64,000 nt of DNA, taken from contig NZ_VNHY01000001.1 of the NCBI RefSeq assembly GCF_008124865.1, forward strand, positions 1-64,000. The letters are read 5' to 3'. This DNA comes from Fodinibius salinus. GTDB lineage: Bacteria > Bacteroidota > Rhodothermia > Balneolales > Balneolaceae. Position numbers and translations under genes: made by a program. A model generated the notes under the pieces. The model was not told the DNA's origin. It searched no databases and saw only the letters and a list, made by a program, of their open reading frames with translations. This document shows, one piece after another, positions 60,201 to 64,000 of the stretch. Positions within the stretch are counted from its first letter, which is position 1; each line of letters starts with the position of its first letter.

Positions 60201-60649
60201 GGGAAGCGCCGGTTCCTCTTCATAGCCGTTTGTAGCTGAACGATATGTGTGAACTCGTGGGTAATCACATCCCAGAGCCAGTCATGGGTGCCGCGGAAAG
60301 GCGTATCCAAAGCAGAGACCCAAATATCGATATGGTTGTCAAAAAAGTAAGCCGCCCCGTTGGAGTAGTCTTGCCGATCCCTGAGTACGATATCTGTTTT
60401 AGTATCGGGCTCGAAATTGTACAGCGAAGTTATAGGTGGATAGACTTCTTCAGCGATTCGAGACGTTACTTGCGCGGATTGACTGTTACCTTCTTGAAAA
60501 TGTATCTGAAAATGGTCAGTCTCTATGGAATACCAGGGCAGGTGATTTTGGGGATAATTATAAAGGTCGGGTGATAGCTGAGCAGTGGCACTACTCACCA
60601 TCAATACCCAAAATATGCAGTATAATATGTATGATGCGATATTTTTCAT
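57275..60649 (-). CDS. gluzincin peptidase / TolB-like propeller / outer-membrane barrel fusion
   Basis: The 1124-residue exported protein has a signal peptide (~1-24) and an M1/peptidase_MA-like gluzincin domain (~40-330) with HEFTH at 131-135 and third ligand Glu191 (PAWFAEGVAQY), both intact. A WD40/TolB-type beta-propeller (~330-620) follows, with repeated LSPDGSKLAYLSNK, FSKDGQQLAFSKQ and WHPDAQHIYFSA units. The C-terminal ~400 residues are rich in alternating aromatic/hydrophobic strands (RTSLRYSYEP, VQASVRYGFPVSTNTAVNLY) and look like an Omp85/surface-antigen barrel ending in Phe-rich GLTFDFNVF. The start codon overlaps the upstream stop by one base (TAATG). Confidence 0.85.
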   Translation of the reverse strand: MKNIASYILYCIFWVLMVSSATAQLSPDLYNYPQNHLPWYSIETDHFQIHFQEGNSQSAQVTSRIAEEVYPPITSLYNFEPDTKTDIVLRDRQDYSNGAAYFFDNHIDIWVSALDTPFRGTHDWLWDVITHEFTHIVQLQTAMKRNRRFPAIYFQWLSYANVRRPDVLYGFPKGIITYPFSSINVPAWFAEGVAQYQRQQLYHDFWDSHRDMLLRTSLLADEPIDFQEMSFFTSKNGLEREQIYNQGFAFTTYLAEQYGESIIPKISDSLGQSGVFTIDEALEKSTGESAQQLFDSFIHTSKKQYKRAIDSLEVTATNNIEDQGFLNLYPKLSPDGSKLAYLSNKNLKALGTQLFIQPLDSNSSGQVINLGLLQKSSPNQHSGHYQEPIIKKIKSAYSFSKDGQQLAFSKQSLNKFGEQYNGLYIYDVDTQQIIPISKSKRLSSPAWHPQQNKLAAVQQKNRTQNIVELDISTGQIKQLTNFSEGEVIFTPSWHPDAQHIYFSAANHYSRNIYSYNINTNRTNVVLKDTLTDFRDPYIDASGNYLYYAADPDGIFNIYCLPLDQDQSQPQKITSVLGGAFMPHTSDDMLYFSKFTAEGYQIASTELPEKSDDKLNLNHSYQRSELTNFKIPDSSRLTDRPSLDEIESLSQKKLQKLGRSDSLSLNQKESNSGNPAFLHPYDNNFTSISFYPVIRFDNYSKKNGPNGRLLTNGKFGALGENLLRDLKIGTYFSSRDVTDQLNIFGGFLIGPASESASGIGDFFSPSRLTDIDRDLFLITEYQGLPFIKKRWSPTISLEFYSQRRNVADGLSIEEFPCTSCLPDTTTTDIAYNIWEANLFLRSKINAQNIIELGVGYSPYEVQTDGFFSEELQQFVPSSSSEYFRGTRFTAAYTYEQFWSYPHADVAPLGLRTSLRYSYEPNKLLEEYEISGGTLSPVYETVKNHSVQASVRYGFPVSTNTAVNLYGRGFSYLNKPNDFFYLDYIGGFSGMRSYPYFALGGNTTAMLTLSYTFPLLRGINKEIGRHTMDKLYLRLFAEGGNGWDGPLQIGNTIKTGLGGELRFAFNSYYLFPVKLFVSGAYGFNTFDVTLPDNFITETSGGKISYGKEFIFHFGLTFDFNVFNHSQ

Positions 60650-63600
60650 TAGTGGACGACAACCATTTTGATCATCTTTCGAGCTTGTTCTCCATTAATT
60701 TTTGCTGTTACCATCGCTAAATACAGACCACTGCTCCAGTCTTTGGTTGAAATACGATGTTCTTCAGCAGTCCCGCCCGAGGCATTAAATTGCTTTTCTA
60801 GCACGACAGTACCACCTGCCGTAATCACTTTTAAATCTACATGTCCGGATCCGGAAGTTTTAAACCGTATATTGGTAAAGTCTTTAGCGGGATTGGGCCA
60901 GTTATAGGTTTCTTCTTTAACTAATATTGATTTTTGGTCACCATGATTTGAAGAAGGACTTGTATTATTAATACCGGATACTTTATTGAAAGGTGCATTC
61001 CCATATCGATTTCCCCAGAGCACTTTTGTAATATTATTGATCTTCCAGGCTTTTATTGATCCCTCGTGACTGACAGCATAAAGTATATTCGTTTTTAATA
61101 TTGGGTGTACCGGCTGGTTTTGTTGGTTATTTACGGCTCCAACATAAAGCGGAAATCCATCTAGTTCCTTCCCATTTTTGCTGTAACCATAAATATTTAT
61201 CCCTACACTGTCTTGGGCAGTTATGTAAATGTGTGGAGAATTAGAGCTGCTAGTATTGGCAATTAGTGGGGTGCCAATGAATGAGCTGCCTTTGGGAGGG
61301 GAGAGCGGAAAGTGGGCAAGCATGGCACCGTTGATGTTACGGGCTTCTAACTTTTGCGTAGATTTATTGACAAATAGAAAATCAATCTTTCCATCTTCAT
61401 CAAGATCTGTCATGGCTGGCCATTCCAGGGGAGTCCCTTCAATAATTTCGTTGGGATTTATAATATCATTGGGATTAAAAACCAGTAGCTGTTCATCAGT
61501 AAGTAAATAGAATCGAATTTTTTTAGCTGAAAGCTTAACAACGCCCGTATAACGTCTGTTCGTTGCTGACGTCATGGCGAAAGAGCCATTCCCCGAAGAA
61601 ATTTGGAGCTTACCATTTTGGATGCTAGAAAACTGACCGTCAATAATTTCTGAGCGTTGTTTAGGTTGGGCCAGTGGTGAAGAAAAGGAGCCGTTATTGG
61701 CATTAATTTGCTGGTCAGTAAAATCCAGCGACAGGGTTTGGGCATTGTTAGCACTGATAAAAGCATCGTTTGCGTTTGCAGAATTAGTCCAGTTGGTATT
61801 CCAGCTGCTTCCGTCCCAATTCCACGAGCTAAGCATAATTTGGTTGCCGATTGGGGGCTGGCCCAGTACAAGTTGGCTGCCTTGGAAAGGTTGTTGAATG
61901 TTCCCTGATTGAAAATCAAAGAGTGAATTCGAATTGTTACCTAAGTTGATGGCATAGGCTGACTGCCGGCCGGGAATAATCAAAAATGAATCTGACTGTG
62001 CTTTATACAGTGATAGCTGGAGCGGATAAGATTTATAATAATCTTCGTTGGCACTGGTAAATGCCTGATCAGGAATTTCATCTTCAGCCAGCGGTATGGT
62101 CGAAATATTATCGCCGGATGTCGGACGAACACGAAAAGTAGCCGTGGATTGATTGGCCGAAAAATTAAAAAGCTCAAAAAAGTTGCGGGCTCCCGAATTA
62201 CTTTCATTTGAAGGACGGGTATTAGGGCCAAATCTATTTTCATAGAAGCTTAACGTATCTCCCGACAGTGTAATAACGGAAGCGTCATTGTCAGACCACC
62301 AGAAATCAAAAGCGGTACCCCGTGCTTGTTGACTAAAATCATCACTTGCTGGGCGGCCGATATCTTGGGCACCATCAGCTTCCTCCAGATCTACCCCCCG
62401 CCGTTGTGGATTGGCATTTACGGTTTGGTCTGTCAGCGATCGTTCAATAACAGCCTCATCGATATGCCATATAAGTATGCCACCGTTGAGTATGCGGTCA
62501 TCGGATGTGCCTGCCTTCCCGTCTGTCCCAACATCAATACCACCGGGCAAACTCCAGTCAAAATTACTGACATCAGTAAGCACACCTTTTGGGAAAAGAT
62601 CTGTAAATCCGTCTGATTGATTCGTAAATATCTGATCGGTATTACTAAAATTTTTAGTTGTTTCAGTGCCATCCGGTTGTTGAAAGGTAAGAGTAAGATT
62701 GTTGCCGGCAGGAGCGCGATGACGGTTTTCAATCAAAAAGTATTCGCTGCGGGATAGGGAGTATTTAGCAATGCTGTTATTTTGATGAAAGGCAACTGCC
62801 GGTAGTGCGATGGGGCCGCCGGTATTTTTTGAAATCATGAAGGGAGACTGCCATCCCAAAAAAATCTTTTCCCATGCTGAGGGTTCGGGCGGGAACAAGC
62901 CCCGATAGGAGAAAAAACTTTCACCGTCCATCAGTCCAAATCGCCCGATGCCGGAACTTCCCGTAGTGGTATTAAAAAGGTCTGGTAAGCCCAAGTAACT
63001 GCCGATTGAGGCTGTGAACAGTCCATTGATAGAAAGTTGTAGCACAAATTCTTCGCCCACTGCATTTTTTCCTTTGCGGGAAAGGGTACGGGGTAGTACC
63101 ATTGAATTGGTTATCCGGAATGAGGTGTTGTTGATGGCAAATCCATCAAAGGCGGGGGCATTTAACAAATCTCCCAGTGTATTCTGGTTCATGAACAGCG
63201 AAGGAATATCCTGCGGAGTTTTATCTAAGTTAGTGCCGATAAGCTCGATATCTCGTCCGACGCCGGCATGAAAAATAACAAAGGCGGTTTTTTGGGGATC
63301 CAGGGTGTCGGTTGAGAATCCACCGTTATTTTTTACGGCTTGCCAGGAATCCCTGACCAATTGTGCTACTTTTTCATTAGTAAAGTTTTGGCCGGTCGGA
63401 GAATATCTTTCCATTTTATTATTGAGCTGATAGATAGGACCCAAAACACGGTATTCAACGTGCATTTGCTGTCCTGACACAGTCTCGAAATAATTTTTTG
63501 CAAAGCGGAGATGGGACTTAAAGTAGGATTCGTTGTGGGGCAGAGGATCCAGTGTTATATCAGGCCTATCAAGATATGAAAGGTTCCCGTCCTGGAATGT

Positions 63601-63828
63601 ACCGTTACCTGTTGTTAAACGGTTATTATCTTCTTGGAACTGTATCCGTATAGCAATAATTGTCAGTGAATCGGGGGCTTTGGCAGTTAATTGCTGGCCA
63701 TTGTTTAAGGAATGACTTCGTTTTGGAATCGTTTGTTGCGCTTTAGCAAGTAGCGGGTATAACAAAAAAGGCATGCTCAATAAGAACATGCCTGTAAATA
63801 TGCGGGCAACAACGGTGTTATTCATCAT
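60649..63828 (-). CDS. T9SS cargo with M6-peptidase-like scaffold lacking the zinc site
   Basis: The 1059-residue exported protein has a signal peptide (~1-30). Residues ~55-480 follow the M6 (immune-inhibitor-A-like) metalloprotease plan: TAFVIFHAGVGRDIE, LGLPDLFNTTTG, RFGLMDGESF, SAWEKIFLGW, LIENRHRA and GGILIWHIDEAVI. Yet the position of HEFGH before LGLPDLF reads ASIGS (273-277), so zinc ligands and catalytic Glu are gone. The middle has beta-rich, VCBS-like sequence (DLDEDGKIDFLFV). The last ~85 residues are a T9SS type A sorting domain (NWPNPAKDFTNIRFKTSGSG start, KDWSSGLYLAMV, KMIKMVV end). It is 15 bp downstream of the porV gene and coupled to the next gene by TAATG. Confidence 0.9.
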   Translation of the reverse strand: MMNNTVVARIFTGMFLLSMPFLLYPLLAKAQQTIPKRSHSLNNGQQLTAKAPDSLTIIAIRIQFQEDNNRLTTGNGTFQDGNLSYLDRPDITLDPLPHNESYFKSHLRFAKNYFETVSGQQMHVEYRVLGPIYQLNNKMERYSPTGQNFTNEKVAQLVRDSWQAVKNNGGFSTDTLDPQKTAFVIFHAGVGRDIELIGTNLDKTPQDIPSLFMNQNTLGDLLNAPAFDGFAINNTSFRITNSMVLPRTLSRKGKNAVGEEFVLQLSINGLFTASIGSYLGLPDLFNTTTGSSGIGRFGLMDGESFFSYRGLFPPEPSAWEKIFLGWQSPFMISKNTGGPIALPAVAFHQNNSIAKYSLSRSEYFLIENRHRAPAGNNLTLTFQQPDGTETTKNFSNTDQIFTNQSDGFTDLFPKGVLTDVSNFDWSLPGGIDVGTDGKAGTSDDRILNGGILIWHIDEAVIERSLTDQTVNANPQRRGVDLEEADGAQDIGRPASDDFSQQARGTAFDFWWSDNDASVITLSGDTLSFYENRFGPNTRPSNESNSGARNFFELFNFSANQSTATFRVRPTSGDNISTIPLAEDEIPDQAFTSANEDYYKSYPLQLSLYKAQSDSFLIIPGRQSAYAINLGNNSNSLFDFQSGNIQQPFQGSQLVLGQPPIGNQIMLSSWNWDGSSWNTNWTNSANANDAFISANNAQTLSLDFTDQQINANNGSFSSPLAQPKQRSEIIDGQFSSIQNGKLQISSGNGSFAMTSATNRRYTGVVKLSAKKIRFYLLTDEQLLVFNPNDIINPNEIIEGTPLEWPAMTDLDEDGKIDFLFVNKSTQKLEARNINGAMLAHFPLSPPKGSSFIGTPLIANTSSSNSPHIYITAQDSVGINIYGYSKNGKELDGFPLYVGAVNNQQNQPVHPILKTNILYAVSHEGSIKAWKINNITKVLWGNRYGNAPFNKVSGINNTSPSSNHGDQKSILVKEETYNWPNPAKDFTNIRFKTSGSGHVDLKVITAGGTVVLEKQFNASGGTAEEHRISTKDWSSGLYLAMVTAKINGEQARKMIKMVVVH

Positions 63829-63843
63829 GACCAGCTTACTGAA

Positions 63844-64000
63844 TTAGAAGTTCAGCAGCAAGCCAAATCGTGTTGTATTGGCCAGTGGGTGATTTTTGTC
63901 GCCGATCGTGTAAATATAGCTAAAATCAATACCAAAGAATTTATATCGCAATCCTGCACCTAAAGTCATAAACTGGCGATCTCCGTTATTTGGATCTTCG
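63844..64000 (-). CDS. porV: T9SS outer-membrane protein PorV, C-terminal end (partial)
   Basis: The last 51 codons of a minus-strand gene end at TAA (63846-63844) and run off the window edge. They read GDRQFMTLGAGLRYKFFGID, then FSYIY, DKNHPLANTTRFGLLLNF. The combination of ...LGAGLRYKF..., a PLANTTRFGL segment and a terminal aromatic residue matches the C-terminal barrel strands of PorV (LptO), the T9SS shuttle protein that hands cargo to the PorU sortase. The bulk of the gene lies outside the window. Confidence 0.8.
   Translation of the reverse strand, partial: EDPNNGDRQFMTLGAGLRYKFFGIDFSYIYTIGDKNHPLANTTRFGLLLNF

Noticed and set aside
1-64000. CRISPR array, tRNA genes, complete insertion sequence, prophage or integrase
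   Set aside because: No regularly spaced direct repeats, cloverleaf sequences, transposase, integrase or phage structural genes were seen on either strand.

Overview
The window looks like a chromosomal segment of a Bacteroidota-related, aerobic, heterotrophic marine or halotolerant bacterium, most likely of the Balneolota/Rhodothermota side. This is inferred from moderate-to-low GC, many acidic proteins, few Shine-Dalgarno sequences, type IX secretion (T9SS) signatures (a PorV C-terminus and a T9SS sorting domain), HisKA_2-type histidine kinases, a BlaR1-like protein with a TonB C-terminus, and an FeS-type (6-4) photolyase. No species call is made.

Layout. 1-100: the 3' end of a 5S rRNA and its strong terminator, so an rRNA operon lies to the left. 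0.2-10.2 kb: mostly housekeeping and metabolic genes (acyl-CoA dehydrogenase, zinc-less sirtuin, SGNH hydrolase, SDR, HisC-like aminotransferase followed by a fused E1alpha/E1beta 2-oxoacid dehydrogenase, sensor kinase). 10.2-21.0 kb, minus strand: a phenylacetyl-CoA catabolic cluster (paaA-B-C-D-G, a gap with a palindromic element, then paaH-I-J-Y-Z and an enoyl-CoA hydratase-like gene). paaE, paaK and a regulator are not in the window. 21.2-23.6 kb, divergent: 4-hydroxyphenylpyruvate dioxygenase and homogentisate dioxygenase, so phenylalanine/tyrosine-derived aromatics converge here. 23.8-31.0 kb: an IGHMBP2-like helicase, a truncated methanethiol methyltransferase, an S8 lipoprotein protease, a DUF2059-like protein and a second sensor kinase with a degenerate ATP site. 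31.2-41.3 kb: a fatty-acid beta-oxidation region (two acyl-CoA ligases, thioesterase, fused 3-hydroxyacyl-CoA dehydrogenase/enoyl hydratase, thiolase, dienoyl-CoA reductase-like SDR), interrupted by a four-helix-bundle (S23/IVP) gene between inverted repeats.

41.3-47.7 kb: a small oxidoreductase, PspC, a phosphatidylcholine-synthase-like enzyme, then a BlaI/BlaR1-type regulatory pair divergent from two serine beta-lactamase-family genes. The shared intergenic region holds three copies of a 7-4-7 dyad, and the second hydrolase has lost its catalytic residues. A decayed SLOG-family gene follows. 47.8-51.9 kb: (6-4) photolyase, aldo-keto reductase and class II CPD photolyase in one operon-like run. 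52-64 kb, minus strand: PNP, MBL hydrolase, PhoH, Rpe, a PASTA protein and an envelope block next to porV. The block contains a T9SS cargo built on an M6-peptidase scaffold whose HExxH is gone, coupled to a very large gluzincin/beta-propeller/outer-membrane-barrel protein and a small membrane protein.

The most interesting regions for follow-up are the BlaI/BlaR1-like locus with its live-plus-dead hydrolase pair, and the porV-linked pseudoprotease/barrel locus.
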